DNA of 64,000 nt from Pseudovibrio exalbescens DSM 16456 (GTDB lineage: Bacteria; Pseudomonadota; Alphaproteobacteria; Rhizobiales; Stappiaceae). The translations under genes were made by a program, and so were the position numbers. The notes beneath the pieces are model-generated. The model searched no databases. It was not told where the DNA came from and saw only the letters and a program-made list of their open reading frames with translations. Of this stretch, positions 28,032 to 37,118 are shown one piece after another. The stretch's first letter is position 1, and the number at the start of each line of letters is the position of its first letter. The DNA lies in assembly GCF_000422785.1 (NCBI RefSeq), contig NZ_KE383918.1:398649-462648 (forward strand), read 5' to 3'.

Positions 28032-28528
28032 TCGAATTCTCCTACGCGGGTTCAATATCAATGACCTTAAAAAACGCTGCGGCATATTCCGGAAAACGGA
28101 ACAACGTCTGGATGGGGGCGGTCATGAGTGTTGGCAGCACGTATCGGCTGCTTGGAGGATTATCCCCGAATGCAGACAGAGGGTCTCAAGGTGGCGTCGG
28201 CTTGTAAATACACTACGACGACGCAGAGGACGCCATTGGCCATGAGTGGAGTATGGGTCACACTAACGAAGCGGGACTTGCAAACTAGGAGTCGGCCCTT
28301 GCGTAATGTGCACGCCCATGGCGTGTATAAAGCCGGTGCATTACTGTGGATGACGGCGGTCATACAACCAGCTTCATGAAGCTGTTACCGATTCGATAGT
28401 TCTGGTTAATGAAAGAAAAAAGGTAGAAAAAACAAGCGGGAGCTGTATTTCTCCCGCTTTACGAATTCATTCGATGTTCTGCAACCACAAGGTAGGACGG
28501 CTACCCCGCAGGCTTTGGTTCTGGCGGT
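28032..28528. other. 497-bp gene-poor interval with palindromic sequence
   Basis: No frame here has a credible start and codon pattern. The interval holds a perfect 16-bp palindrome CAGCTTCATGAAGCTG (28369-28384) and an imperfect inverted pair GTAATG(T)GCAC / GTGCATTAC near 28302-28345 that could fold. The palindrome could be a regulator site or part of a small RNA; I cannot decide. Confidence 0.4.
28430..28459 (-). terminator. Terminator of the amino-acid ABC / aldehyde dehydrogenase operon
   Basis: A 9-bp stem AAGCGGGAG/CTCCCGCTT (28434-28442, 28451-28459) is followed on the minus strand by GTTTTTTC. It lies 70 bp past the aldehyde dehydrogenase stop. Confidence 0.85.
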
Positions 28529-29959
28529 TTACAAACCCGCAACAGCTTTCACCTCCAGAAACTCTCTCAAGCCTTCCGCACCGCCTTCACGACCGTTGCC
28601 TGAATAACCGACACCGCCGAAAGGTGTGCCGTAATCACAGAACTGGTAGTTGATTTCAACGGTCCCTGATCTGAGACCATGCGCTACACGCCGTGCGCGG
28701 TCTTTATCGGTTGTCTGGATATAGTTTGTCAGACCGTAGGGCGTGCTGTTCGCCAAGGCGATGGCTTCTTCCTCAGTATCAAAGGGCATCATGGCAAGTA
28801 CCGGTCCGAATACCTCCTGCTGCATGATGCTCATATCTGCAGTACAGTCTGCAAAGACCGTGGGCTTGATGAAATAGCCCTGCTTCAAGTCATCCGGGCG
28901 GCCGGGGCCCCCGGCGACAAGGCGAGCGCCCTCCGCAATCGCGGCCTTGATCTTGGCCTGTATGGCGTCGAACTGGCGTTGATTGATAACTGGACCAATA
29001 TCACTTTGCGGGTCGGATGGCATACCGGCCTTGATGCGTTGGGCAGCTTCAGCGGCTTCAGCCACAGCTGCGGCGTATCTAGAACGTTCAACAAGCATGC
29101 GTGTCGGGGCATTGCAGGACTGCCCCGTATTCTCCATGCAAAGTGCGACACCTTCCGAAACTGCCGTTTCCGCTGCATCCGAGAAGATGATGTTGGCGCC
29201 CTTGCCGCCCAGTTCAAGAGCGACGCGCTTGATGGTGCTGGCAGCCGATTGCGTGATGTGCGTGCCGGCGCGGGTAGAGCCAGTGAACGAGACCATGTGG
29301 ACGTCCGGGTGAGAGGTGAGGGCAGCTCCGGCCCCGGCTCCGTCGCCGTTGACGAGATTGAAAACGCCGGCTGGAACACCTGCATCATGCATGATTTCTG
29401 CAAATACAAGTGCTGATAGTGGCGATTCTTCTGAAGGTTTCAAAACCATCGTGCACCCTGCTGCGAGGGCTGGAATGACCTTGAGGGTGATCTGGTTCAT
29501 GGGCCAGTTCCACGGGGTGATCAGTCCGCAAACACCAATCGGCTCAAGGAACAATGTGTCGCCCGAGTCATTTGCTGTTACTGGTTCCTCAAATTTGAAG
29601 CTCTCCAAGACCCTGATGAAAGCTTCGATGTGGTGTTCCCCACAGGCTGCTTGGGATGTGAGCGCAAATCCCTTTGGAGCGCCCATCTCCAGCGTCATGG
29701 CCTCTGCAAGATCCTGACTGCGCGCGCGATATTGCGTCAAAATTGCCTTGAGCAAATCCAGGCGGTCCTGCTTGCTGGTTTGCGACCAGCTCTTGAAGGC
29801 ATCTTTGGCAGCCAAGACTGCACGATTGACGTCTTCTGGACCTGCGAGCGAAATTTGCTCGACCTTTTGCTCCGTCGCAGGGTTGAGAACATCAAGGTCA
29901 CGTGAGGCCAGCGGCGGCATCCATTGGCCGTTGATGTAAAAATTACGTGCATTGATCAT
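28529..29959 (-). CDS. NAD(P)+-dependent aldehyde dehydrogenase, probably 4-guanidinobutyraldehyde (KauB-like)
   Basis: This 476-residue ALDH has the cofactor block ITPWNWPMNQ, the general base Glu249 in LELGGKGAN and catalytic Cys282 in NTGQSCNAP. It oxidises an aldehyde to an acid. It is the last gene of a leftward operon that starts with a polar amino-acid ABC importer. Across the TetR gene lie AruH- and AruI-like genes, whose product in Pseudomonas is 4-guanidinobutyraldehyde, the substrate of KauB. That substrate is therefore my inference; betaine- or other aminoaldehydes remain possible. AGGAGG precedes the ATG. Confidence 0.85.
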   Translation of the reverse strand: MINARNFYINGQWMPPLASRDLDVLNPATEQKVEQISLAGPEDVNRAVLAAKDAFKSWSQTSKQDRLDLLKAILTQYRARSQDLAEAMTLEMGAPKGFALTSQAACGEHHIEAFIRVLESFKFEEPVTANDSGDTLFLEPIGVCGLITPWNWPMNQITLKVIPALAAGCTMVLKPSEESPLSALVFAEIMHDAGVPAGVFNLVNGDGAGAGAALTSHPDVHMVSFTGSTRAGTHITQSAASTIKRVALELGGKGANIIFSDAAETAVSEGVALCMENTGQSCNAPTRMLVERSRYAAAVAEAAEAAQRIKAGMPSDPQSDIGPVINQRQFDAIQAKIKAAIAEGARLVAGGPGRPDDLKQGYFIKPTVFADCTADMSIMQQEVFGPVLAMMPFDTEEEAIALANSTPYGLTNYIQTTDKDRARRVAHGLRSGTVEINYQFCDYGTPFGGVGYSGNGREGGAEGLREFLEVKAVAGL

Positions 29960-30096
29960 GAGTCGTGCCTCCTGTTCACGGCGTGGACAGCCTTGCCGTC
30001 TTCGGCTTCAAGCGGGCATGATAAAACCCCACACCCGAAAATGTCACTGCACCCGGAAGAGCTGGGTTTTGACATCGGGGTGGGGCTGGTTTTTGT

Positions 30097-30822
30097 TCAA
30101 AGGCGCGAGAATAGAGCGCTTTTTTGAGGCTTGGCGCCTGGAAAGTTCTTTTCGATAGTATGCATTACCCACGTGAGAACGACGGTGAGCGCAACATAAA
30201 TGCCGGCCACCAGCAATAACGGCTCGTAGACCAGAAACGTCTCGGAGCGAACAATATTGGCCGCGCGCAGCAGATCGACCACGGCAATCGTGGAAACCAG
30301 CGGAACGGATTTCAGCAGCAAAATGATTTCGCCCGTCAAGGTCGGCAGGCAGATTTGAATTGCCCGCGGCAACCAGATCCGCCAGAGGATCTTCCAGCTC
30401 GACATGCCAAACGCCTTGGCTGTTTCCAACTCGCGTTTGGGAACGCTTGCCATTGCCCCTCGGATGACTTCACCGGCATAAGCCCCGACACTGACGGTAA
30501 ATGTCAGACACCCGAAGAAAAAGGCATTGGTCAACAACGGCCAGATGATGCTTTGGCGAATGCCGTCTATCATGGGCAGCAGCCGCCCAATGCCATCATA
30601 AAAGAAGAACAACTGCACCAGTAGCGGCGTCCCGCGGATCACCGTCGTGTAGCCCTTGGCCAGCCAAGCCAACGGGCGAGGCCCTTTTACCTGGGCCAGC
30701 GCGTTGAGAACGGCGAGGATGAAACCGAAGAAACCGGAGATGGCGACGAGCATAAGCGTGTTGACGAAGCCCTGCCAGAAGTAGCTTTGATAAAAGGGAT
30801 CGTGGATCCAACTGAAGTCCAT
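30097..30822 (-). CDS. Polar amino-acid ABC transporter permease (HisM/AotM type)
   Basis: This 241-residue inner-membrane permease has about five helices and the EAA loop (ELETAKAFGMSSWKILWRIW) that docks on the ATPase. The leading FVNTLMLVAISGF and the later AGEVIRGAM match the HisM subgroup. It pairs with the permease encoded just upstream. GAGGAGC precedes the ATG, six bases after the stop of that gene. Confidence 0.9.
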   Translation of the reverse strand: MDFSWIHDPFYQSYFWQGFVNTLMLVAISGFFGFILAVLNALAQVKGPRPLAWLAKGYTTVIRGTPLLVQLFFFYDGIGRLLPMIDGIRQSIIWPLLTNAFFFGCLTFTVSVGAYAGEVIRGAMASVPKRELETAKAFGMSSWKILWRIWLPRAIQICLPTLTGEIILLLKSVPLVSTIAVVDLLRAANIVRSETFLVYEPLLLVAGIYVALTVVLTWVMHTIEKNFPGAKPQKSALFSRL

Positions 30823-30828
30823 CGGCGT

Positions 30829-31578
30829 CTAGCTCCTCGCTTGTCCGTGACGTGCGAGTTTTTCCGCTTTCGAGAAAACCGCATTGGATGCCATGGTGAG
30901 CATGAGATAGGTAACCCCGGCGATGGCATAGAACGTAAAGTATTTGTTTGTGCTGGCTGCCGCCTGTTGAGCCGTGAAGAAGAGCTCCTCAAAGCCCACG
31001 ACACTGACCAGCGCCGTATCCTTGATGAGTATGAGCCAAAGGTTGGACATGCCGCTCAGTGCATTCGGAAGCATGGCAGGTACGGTGATACGGCGAAATT
31101 TCATGAAGGCTGTCATGCCGTAGGCATCAGCTGCCTCAAGCTGTCCCTTCGGGATAGCCAGAATGGCGCCGCGGAATACTTCTGTCATGTAGGCGCCCTG
31201 AACGAAGGCCAGAACAGCAATCGCTGCCACAAAGCCACTCACTTCCGTGCGTCCATCCGTGCCCAGGGCGTTCATGAGCGCAGTCAATGCTTGCGTGCCT
31301 GCATAAAACAGAATGATGATCAACAACAGTTCCGGCACCGCGCGCACGATGGTGGAATAGGCGCTGGCGATGACTGCGAGGACGCGAACCTTGCCCAATT
31401 TGGCCAAGGCGCCCATCAAGCCAAGCAAAATGCCAATGGCATAAGCGGCGAGGGCGATCTCCAGAGTCGTCAAGGTGCCCTGAAGCAATGGTCCAGCCCA
31501 GTCTGCCAGCCCCTCGCTTTGATATCCGTGCAACGTTTTTTTCCCTTTTTTGGGAGCAGCGCTGGTGCGCTGCCCCAT
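30829..31578 (-). CDS. Polar amino-acid ABC transporter permease (HisQ/AotQ type)
   Basis: A 249-residue permease with about five helices; the EAA loop is GQLEAADAYGMTAFMKFRRI. The segment LLQGTLTTLEIALAAYAIG and AVPELLLIIILFY are typical of HisQ. It forms the heterodimeric channel with the downstream permease. A longer-than-usual charged N-terminus (GQRTSAAPKKGKKT) precedes the first helix. Confidence 0.9.
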   Translation of the reverse strand: MGQRTSAAPKKGKKTLHGYQSEGLADWAGPLLQGTLTTLEIALAAYAIGILLGLMGALAKLGKVRVLAVIASAYSTIVRAVPELLLIIILFYAGTQALTALMNALGTDGRTEVSGFVAAIAVLAFVQGAYMTEVFRGAILAIPKGQLEAADAYGMTAFMKFRRITVPAMLPNALSGMSNLWLILIKDTALVSVVGFEELFFTAQQAAASTNKYFTFYAIAGVTYLMLTMASNAVFSKAEKLARHGQARS

Positions 31579-31595
31579 TCCCGAAACAGGGCTTT

Positions 31596-32372
31596 TTAGT
31601 CGGTATTACCGCCACAAATGTCGGTTCCGAAGTAAGCATTGGAGAGTTTGGAACAGCTTCCATCTTCCAACACCGCAGCAACGGCCACGTTCAGCTTTTC
31701 CTTGAGTTCGGTATCAGACTCTCGAACACCAATACCGACGCCGCTGCCAAAGGCTTCGTGAGCAGGAGCCTTGCCGACGATTTCGAGCGCTTGGCCTTCG
31801 TCCCGCTTCAACAACTCGGCCATACCGATCTGATCCGCCAGCATGATGTCCAACCGGCCCGCCAGCAGGTCGCGGTTGACCTGTTCCTGCGTGTCGTAAA
31901 TCTTCATCTGAATGCGCTTGCCGGTCAGCGCTGCACGCGCATAGGAGGCGTGGGTGGTTGACCCCTGAATACCAAGTGTCTTGCCCTTCAGGTCCCCTTC
32001 TCCGGAAAACTCGGTGCCTTTTGGCGCGACATAGACGGCTGAGGAGTAGTAGTACGGATCTGTGAAGTCGATCACCTTTTCACGATCCTCGGTAATGGAC
32101 ATGGAACCAAGGATCATATCCACCTTGCCGGAGGTCAGCGCAGGAATGATGCCGCCCCAGCCGGTTGGGGCTTGAACGCACTCGACTTCCATCTTTTTGC
32201 AAATCTCTTGTGCCAGATCGATTTCGAACCCGGCCCAGTCGCCTGAGGAAGATTTGTAAGTAAATGGAGGATAGGGCTCAGCTGCAAAGGCAACTTTAAG
32301 GGGCTCGGCCTGGGCGGCGGTCGTCGCGGCCGCAAAGGCAAGGCCAGCGGCAAGCATAAGTCGCAGACTCAT
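31596..32372 (-). CDS. Periplasmic basic amino-acid binding protein (HisJ/AotJ type)
   Basis: This 258-residue family 3 solute-binding protein has a signal peptide ending TTAAQA before EPLKVAFAAEPYPPF. Family marks include FEIDLAQEICKKM, ILGSMSITEDREKVIDFTDP and the lobe-crossing GVGIGVRESD. Two C-terminal cysteines (DGSCSK, TDICGG) may form a disulfide. The FTDPYYYSSAVYVAPKG block is like Lys/Arg/Orn binders. With the neighbouring genes it suggests arginine or a related cationic amino acid as substrate. Confidence 0.9.
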   Translation of the reverse strand: MSLRLMLAAGLAFAAATTAAQAEPLKVAFAAEPYPPFTYKSSSGDWAGFEIDLAQEICKKMEVECVQAPTGWGGIIPALTSGKVDMILGSMSITEDREKVIDFTDPYYYSSAVYVAPKGTEFSGEGDLKGKTLGIQGSTTHASYARAALTGKRIQMKIYDTQEQVNRDLLAGRLDIMLADQIGMAELLKRDEGQALEIVGKAPAHEAFGSGVGIGVRESDTELKEKLNVAVAAVLEDGSCSKLSNAYFGTDICGGNTD

Positions 32373-32430
32373 GATGGGTCCTTTCTAATGAATGTCGTTT
32401 GTCTTAAGGCCTTGAACGGGGCAGAGCCCG

Positions 32431-33246
32431 CTAATGAATGATCGAAGACAGGAATTGCTGGCACCGCTCGCTTGATGGGTTTTCAAACACATCTTCGGGC
32501 GTGCCGGACTCTTCGATTTGTCCCTGATGAAGGAACAGGATCTGGTTGGAAACTTCCCGAGCGAACCGCATCTCGTGGGTCACAAGCAGCATTGTGCGCC
32601 CGTCTTCCGCAAGGCTGCGGATTACGTTCAGGACTTCACCGACCAGTTCGGGATCAAGTGCAGAGGTTGGTTCGTCAAACAGCATCACATCAGGTTCTGT
32701 CGCCAGAGCGCGGGCAATCGCTACACGCTGTTGCTGGCCCCCTGACAGATAAGCCGGATACTGATCGCGTTTGTCGCTCATTCCGACTTTTTCAAGGTAG
32801 TATTCGGCGCGTTCGATCGCTTCCTTTCTGCTCACGCCCTGAATGTGAATGGGAACCTCGGTGACATTGCCAAGAACCGTGAAGTGAGGCCATAGGTTGA
32901 ACTGCTGAAACACCATGGAAACACGGGTTCGCAGGTTTCGTGTTACCTGCTTGCAGACCGGAACCGGGCGGCCCTTGTCGCTGTAAGCAAACTCGACTGT
33001 CTCCCCTGCGATTTCCAGCCGTCCTTCTTTCGGCTGCTCAAGCAGGTTCATACAGCGTAGGAAAGTGCTCTTGCCGGAGCCACTGGCGCCGATGATCGAG
33101 GTCACGCTGCCCTCTGCGGCTTCGGCATCTATTCCTTTTAGAACTTCGAATGAGCCGTAGCTCATATGGAGGTTGGAAACGGAAACAGCCGGTGCGCAAG
33201 ACTGGCTGTTTTCAGCGAATTGTGAGTGGTGAGTAGAATCGCTCAT
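32431..33246 (-). CDS. Polar amino-acid ABC transporter ATPase (HisP/AotP type)
   Basis: This 271-residue ATPase has Walker [12 protein letters not shown] loop [11 protein letters not shown], signature [16 protein letters not shown], Walker [15 protein letters not shown] and switch His in LVTHEM. It energises the two permeases encoded downstream. A 27-residue polar N-terminal extension precedes the usual start. It is the first gene of the leftward uptake operon. Confidence 0.93.
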   Translation of the reverse strand: MSDSTHHSQFAENSQSCAPAVSVSNLHMSYGSFEVLKGIDAEAAEGSVTSIIGASGSGKSTFLRCMNLLEQPKEGRLEIAGETVEFAYSDKGRPVPVCKQVTRNLRTRVSMVFQQFNLWPHFTVLGNVTEVPIHIQGVSRKEAIERAEYYLEKVGMSDKRDQYPAYLSGGQQQRVAIARALATEPDVMLFDEPTSALDPELVGEVLNVIRSLAEDGRTMLLVTHEMRFAREVSNQILFLHQGQIEESGTPEDVFENPSSERCQQFLSSIIH

Positions 33247-33325
33247 GGCCGCGACCCTATCAATTTACCGTCGCAACTTCAAGCTTGTTGAGCAGATGTT
33301 CAGTAAAGGCGCATGGTATTGGTAC

Positions 33326-33955
33326 CTATTTCTTGATCATTTCCAACCAGTTTCTGCAGATTTCGATACCTTCTTCTTCAGTAAAATTTGTTGGGTCCAA
33401 AGACCACTCAAGCCAGAGACCATCCAGTAGTCCAGACAGCCCCAAAGCGGCTAATCTCGGAGACATTCTAAGGGGTGTTCCAGCCTCTATAATTTCTTGA
33501 AACAAGTGCTCTAGTCGGCTGCGATAACTGTCGTATTGTTCGGCGTGTACAGCCGATACTTCTTCTGAGTGTTGCATCATGGTCCAGAAGGCCAACCATG
33601 CCCGGAACAGCTTGGGATCCAGGTTCACTGGAGAGAACGAAAGCTGGATAAAACGCAGCAGCTGTTCCTGTGCCGTCCCGCCCTCCATTTTGATGCGTTG
33701 ACCGAAGTCATCCATCAACGACGCCGCGATGTGCCGATAAGCATCTGCCACCAGTTCTTCTTTCGACGTGTAATGGTGGTTGATAAGCCCGACCGAAACC
33801 CCCGCTTCTTGAGCGATCTGACGAATCGAAAGCTTGTGAGGGCCATCCCTCACAATGCAATTCAACGCAGCCTGAACTAATATTTCACGCCGTTCGCTCG
33901 GAGATTTTCGAGAGTACTTCGGCTGGCGCTTTTCCTGAGTTTTTTCCTTTTCCAT
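33326..33955 (-). CDS. TetR/BetI-type transcriptional regulator
   Basis: This 209-residue regulator has a TetR HTH (about 30-75, with LSIRQIAQEAGVSVGLINHH), closely resembling BetI, and a C-terminal ligand domain that starts GLSGLLDGLWLEWSL in its last third. AAGGAAG precedes the ATG at 33955. It lies between the leftward uptake/ALDH operon and the rightward transaminase/decarboxylase pair and so probably controls both. The likely effector is arginine or a downstream intermediate rather than choline, judged from its neighbours. Confidence 0.85.
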   Translation of the reverse strand: MEKEKTQEKRQPKYSRKSPSERREILVQAALNCIVRDGPHKLSIRQIAQEAGVSVGLINHHYTSKEELVADAYRHIAASLMDDFGQRIKMEGGTAQEQLLRFIQLSFSPVNLDPKLFRAWLAFWTMMQHSEEVSAVHAEQYDSYRSRLEHLFQEIIEAGTPLRMSPRLAALGLSGLLDGLWLEWSLDPTNFTEEEGIEICRNWLEMIKK

Positions 33956-34007
33956 ACAAGCTTCCTTAGCGGCGTCCGAGGCGATTGGCCACGGAAAAAG
34001 CGGTTTT

Positions 34008-34031
34008 CTTGTTGAACAGTTGTACAGCAAG
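34008..34031. promoter_or_regulatory. Imperfect 24-bp palindrome, candidate TetR operator
   Basis: CTTGTTGAACAG and TTGTACAGCAAG (34008-34019, 34020-34031) match as inverted repeats at 9 of 12 positions. The site lies midway in the 123-bp divergent region between the TetR gene and the aruH-like gene, where an autoregulating TetR protein would bind. Confidence 0.45.
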
Positions 34032-34078
34032 AGATAGGGTCACCCAAATTCAAATAGGATGAAGAGGGTAATCTATCT

Positions 34079-35251
34079 GTGCGTTATTCGTCATTTGCGA
34101 GCCGAATTGGGGGTGAAGGATCGGATGCTTGGGACGTCCATGTAAAGGCCGCTGCGGCGCAGCGGGCCGGACGGGATGTTGTTGTCATGAGTGTAGGGGA
34201 TCCGGATTTTGACACGCCGCCTGCGGTGCGCGACACCGCCATCGCCGCCTTGCAGGCCGGAGATACTCACTACACTGATGTTGAGGGAACTCCAGAACTC
34301 CGAGCTGAAATTGCTCGAACCTTCAAGGCGTTGGCCGGCTGGGATGTAACCGCAGACAACGTTTGTGTTGTGGCAGGGACTCAGAACGGCCTTTATTTCG
34401 CGGCAAGCCTTTTATGCGAACCGGGTGAGGAAGTCTTGGTTCTGGATCCGTGTTATGTAACCTACGATTCGACGATACGCGCCAGTGGTGCCGTGCCGGT
34501 TCGGGTTGCGCCGCATCCAGATGGCGGCTTTCGTCCTGATATCAAGGCATTGGCGTCCGCAATCACACCGGCGACCCGTGCGATCCTGATCACGACACCC
34601 AACAATCCAACCGGGACGGTTTTGACCAAGGATGAACTGGAGGCCATTGCCGATCTCGCGAAACGGCATGATCTTTGGGTCATTAGCGACGAAGTCTATG
34701 CTCAGCTAACCTTTGAAAGCCCGAACGTTTCCATTTCAGCTCTTGCGGGCATGAAGGAGCGCACGGTTACCGTAGCCAGCCTGTCCAAATCCCATGCAAT
34801 GACCGGGTGGCGAGCCGGTTGGGTTGTAGCACCGGAAGAGTTTATTGCCCACGCTAGCAACCTGTCCCTTTGCATGCTTTACGGATTACCCGGTTTCGTT
34901 CAGCAGGCGGCGGTGACCGCTCTGCAGCAAAGCCCCAAAATCATTGGTGAGATGCGCGAAGTCTACCGCGCGCGGCGCGATATCCTCTATTCAGCGCTTG
35001 AGGATATTCCCGGCCTTACACCTTTCCGCCCCGAGGCTGGCATGTTCCTGATGGCTCATGTTGCAGGCACGGGACTGACGTCCAGCCAGTTTGTTCATCG
35101 CCTCTATGAGGAGCAAGGCGTGTCCGTGCTGGATGGGGCCGCTTTCGGGCCCAGTGCAAGCGGCTACGTCCGGCTTTCCTACACAACTCACGAAGAAGCG
35201 TTGCAAGAGGGTGCGAAACGCATCCGCGCTTTTTGTGAGACCCTTGCTTAA
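34079..35251 (+). CDS. aruH: Arginine:pyruvate transaminase-like aminotransferase (AruH-like)
   Basis: This 390-residue fold-type I aminotransferase shows VGDPDFDTPPAVRD, TTPNNPTGT, VISDEVYAQLTFE and the PLP-lysine block SLSKSHAMTGWRAGWVV. The last block, the N-terminus MRYSSFASRI and LCMLYGLPGFVQ match Pseudomonas AruH as I remember it. AruH converts arginine and pyruvate to 2-ketoarginine and alanine. The start is GTG. The next gene, 23 bp downstream, is AruI-like, the partner of AruH in Pseudomonas. Confidence 0.8.
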   Translation: MRYSSFASRIGGEGSDAWDVHVKAAAAQRAGRDVVVMSVGDPDFDTPPAVRDTAIAALQAGDTHYTDVEGTPELRAEIARTFKALAGWDVTADNVCVVAGTQNGLYFAASLLCEPGEEVLVLDPCYVTYDSTIRASGAVPVRVAPHPDGGFRPDIKALASAITPATRAILITTPNNPTGTVLTKDELEAIADLAKRHDLWVISDEVYAQLTFESPNVSISALAGMKERTVTVASLSKSHAMTGWRAGWVVAPEEFIAHASNLSLCMLYGLPGFVQQAAVTALQQSPKIIGEMREVYRARRDILYSALEDIPGLTPFRPEAGMFLMAHVAGTGLTSSQFVHRLYEEQGVSVLDGAAFGPSASGYVRLSYTTHEEALQEGAKRIRAFCETLA

Positions 35252-35274
35252 ACACAGATATTCAGGAAATCGAC

Positions 35275-36882
35275 ATGTCCCACTCTCATGACAGGGTCGG
35301 CCCCTGGCTTCATTCAGTGCTCAAATCCTATGGGGTTGATACGGTATTTGGGATACCAGGCGTTCACACCATTCCCATGTATGCCGGCTTGAAGGAAAGC
35401 GGGCTGCGACACGTTACGCCGCGCCACGAGCAAGGCGCTGGCTTCATGGCTGATGGCTACGCCCGTGTTACAGGCAAACCGGGTGTATGCTTCATCATCA
35501 CGGGTCCGGGAATGACGAACATTCTGACTGCGATGGGACAAGCTTATGCGGATTCCATTCCCATGCTGGTGATCTCAAGCGTCTCGAAGCGGGCGCATCT
35601 GGGGCAGGGGCGGGGCTTTCTGCACGAGTTGCCCAATCAGCAGGCCATGGTGAGCGGGGTGAGTGCTTTCAGCCATACGTTGCACGAACTGGCGGATCTG
35701 CCGACAGTTCTGGATCGCGCGTTTTCGGTGTTCAATAGTGCGCGTCCTCGCCCGGTTCATATCGAGATCCCGCTGGATCTGTGGGACCACGATGTGCCAG
35801 ACAGCGCTTCGAGCCAAGTGCGCGATACGCAGCCTCAATTCATGCCGGTGGAGGAAGATCTCGCGGCGGCGGCTGCGCTGCTGTCGAACAGCGAGAAGCC
35901 TTTGATTGTTGCTGGCGGGGGCGCGCGTTCGGCCTCTGAAGACCTTCAGGTTCTGGCTGAAAAGCTTGCTGCACCGGTGGTCATGACAATAAATGGCCGT
36001 GGATTGCTGTCGCCGGATCATCCGCTGCGTTTGTCCGCCAGCGGGTCATCTGAAGCTGTACGTCACCTTATCAACGAAAGTGATGTGGTGTTGGCAGTAG
36101 GTACAGAGCTTGGGCCGACTGATTTTGATATTTATGATACCGGCGAACTGCCAGATTTCGCAAAGCTCATCCGCGTTGATGTTGAGGCAGAGCAACTCTA
36201 CAGAAACGTGACGCCACATGTGCCTCTGCTGGGAGCCGCCAAGCCAACTCTTCGGGCTCTGTCCAGTGCTATTGCGGAAATAGCGTCACCTCAGGCATTG
36301 GCTGAAGGCTGTGGCCGGGCCAATGTTGCGCGCATGAGCGCCCGTGCTGAACTTTCCACGGATATGGAACAGGCGGTAATTTTCCTCGAAAAACTGCGCG
36401 CAGCTGCGCCACAGGCGCGCATAATCGGGGATTCTACTCAGCCCATTTATGCCGGTAATCTTTACTATGATGCCGCTGCGCCAACTACTTGGTTTAATTC
36501 TTCAGTAGGCTTCGGCACGTTGGGGTACGCACTTCCGGCTGCGACGGGGGCAGCGCTGGGGGATCCTGACGCACCCGTCATCTGCCTGATCGGCGACGGT
36601 GGGCTTCAATTCACCCTTGGAGAATTGGCGAGTTTGCGGGAATCCGGTGCCAATACAACAGTGATTGTCTGGAACAACAATTCGTACGGTGAAATCAAGA
36701 ATGCGATGGTTGGAGCCGAGGTTTCGACCGTTGGCGTAGATCTATTCACGCCAGATTTTCTTGGGCTGGCTAAAGCATTCGATTTCGAGTGTGCTCGGAT
36801 TGCAAAAAATGATGATTTCGAGGCCCTTATCAAGACTGCCGTTGAATCGGAAAAACCTTTTTTCATTCAGGTAGATGACTGA
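35275..36882 (+). CDS. aruI: ThDP-dependent 2-ketoarginine decarboxylase-like protein (AruI-like)
   Basis: This 535-residue enzyme has the acetolactate-synthase fold. The N-terminal Pyr domain has VFGIPGVHT with the catalytic Glu in RHEQGAGFMADGYAR, the central domain spans about 195-330, and the C-terminal PP domain has the ThDP-Mg motif GDGGLQFTLGELASL...NN. GVHT and HEQGAGFMADGYARV fit AruI, which decarboxylates 5-guanidino-2-oxopentanoate to 4-guanidinobutyraldehyde. An acetolactate synthase is less likely because no small subunit follows and the gene is paired with a transaminase. Confidence 0.8.
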   Translation: MSHSHDRVGPWLHSVLKSYGVDTVFGIPGVHTIPMYAGLKESGLRHVTPRHEQGAGFMADGYARVTGKPGVCFIITGPGMTNILTAMGQAYADSIPMLVISSVSKRAHLGQGRGFLHELPNQQAMVSGVSAFSHTLHELADLPTVLDRAFSVFNSARPRPVHIEIPLDLWDHDVPDSASSQVRDTQPQFMPVEEDLAAAAALLSNSEKPLIVAGGGARSASEDLQVLAEKLAAPVVMTINGRGLLSPDHPLRLSASGSSEAVRHLINESDVVLAVGTELGPTDFDIYDTGELPDFAKLIRVDVEAEQLYRNVTPHVPLLGAAKPTLRALSSAIAEIASPQALAEGCGRANVARMSARAELSTDMEQAVIFLEKLRAAAPQARIIGDSTQPIYAGNLYYDAAAPTTWFNSSVGFGTLGYALPAATGAALGDPDAPVICLIGDGGLQFTLGELASLRESGANTTVIVWNNNSYGEIKNAMVGAEVSTVGVDLFTPDFLGLAKAFDFECARIAKNDDFEALIKTAVESEKPFFIQVDD

Positions 36883-36895
36883 GTAGAAGGCGAAA

Positions 36896-36926
36896 GGATT
36901 CAACCCCGATCGCAGGGGTTGAATCC
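36896..36926 (+). terminator. Strong hairpin after the aruI-like gene
   Basis: A perfect 12-bp stem GGATTCAACCCC/GGGGTTGAATCC (36896-36907, 36915-36926) with a 7-base loop lies 14 bp after the stop. There is no T-run, so it may stabilise the message 3' end or act as an imperfect terminator. Confidence 0.65.
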
Positions 36927-37118
36927 GGCTCATGACTTCGCTGAAATATGAGAAGAAATCACGTTCGATATTTCAGTCAAAAAAGGAAAAGCAAAGTAAA
37001 ATTGTTTAATACATAAGATGCTCTAGTAAATCAGATAATGATTTGGTGTGCGTGTTGCAGCGAAAAAAATGTACTGATACACTTGAAATTCAGGTGAATT
37101 CTGTGCTTTAAAACGCCC

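Noticed and set aside
35275..36882. Acetolactate synthase large subunit (ilvB)
   Set aside because: No ilvN partner, and pairing with an AruH-like transaminase plus AruI-type motifs fits a 2-ketoacid decarboxylase better.
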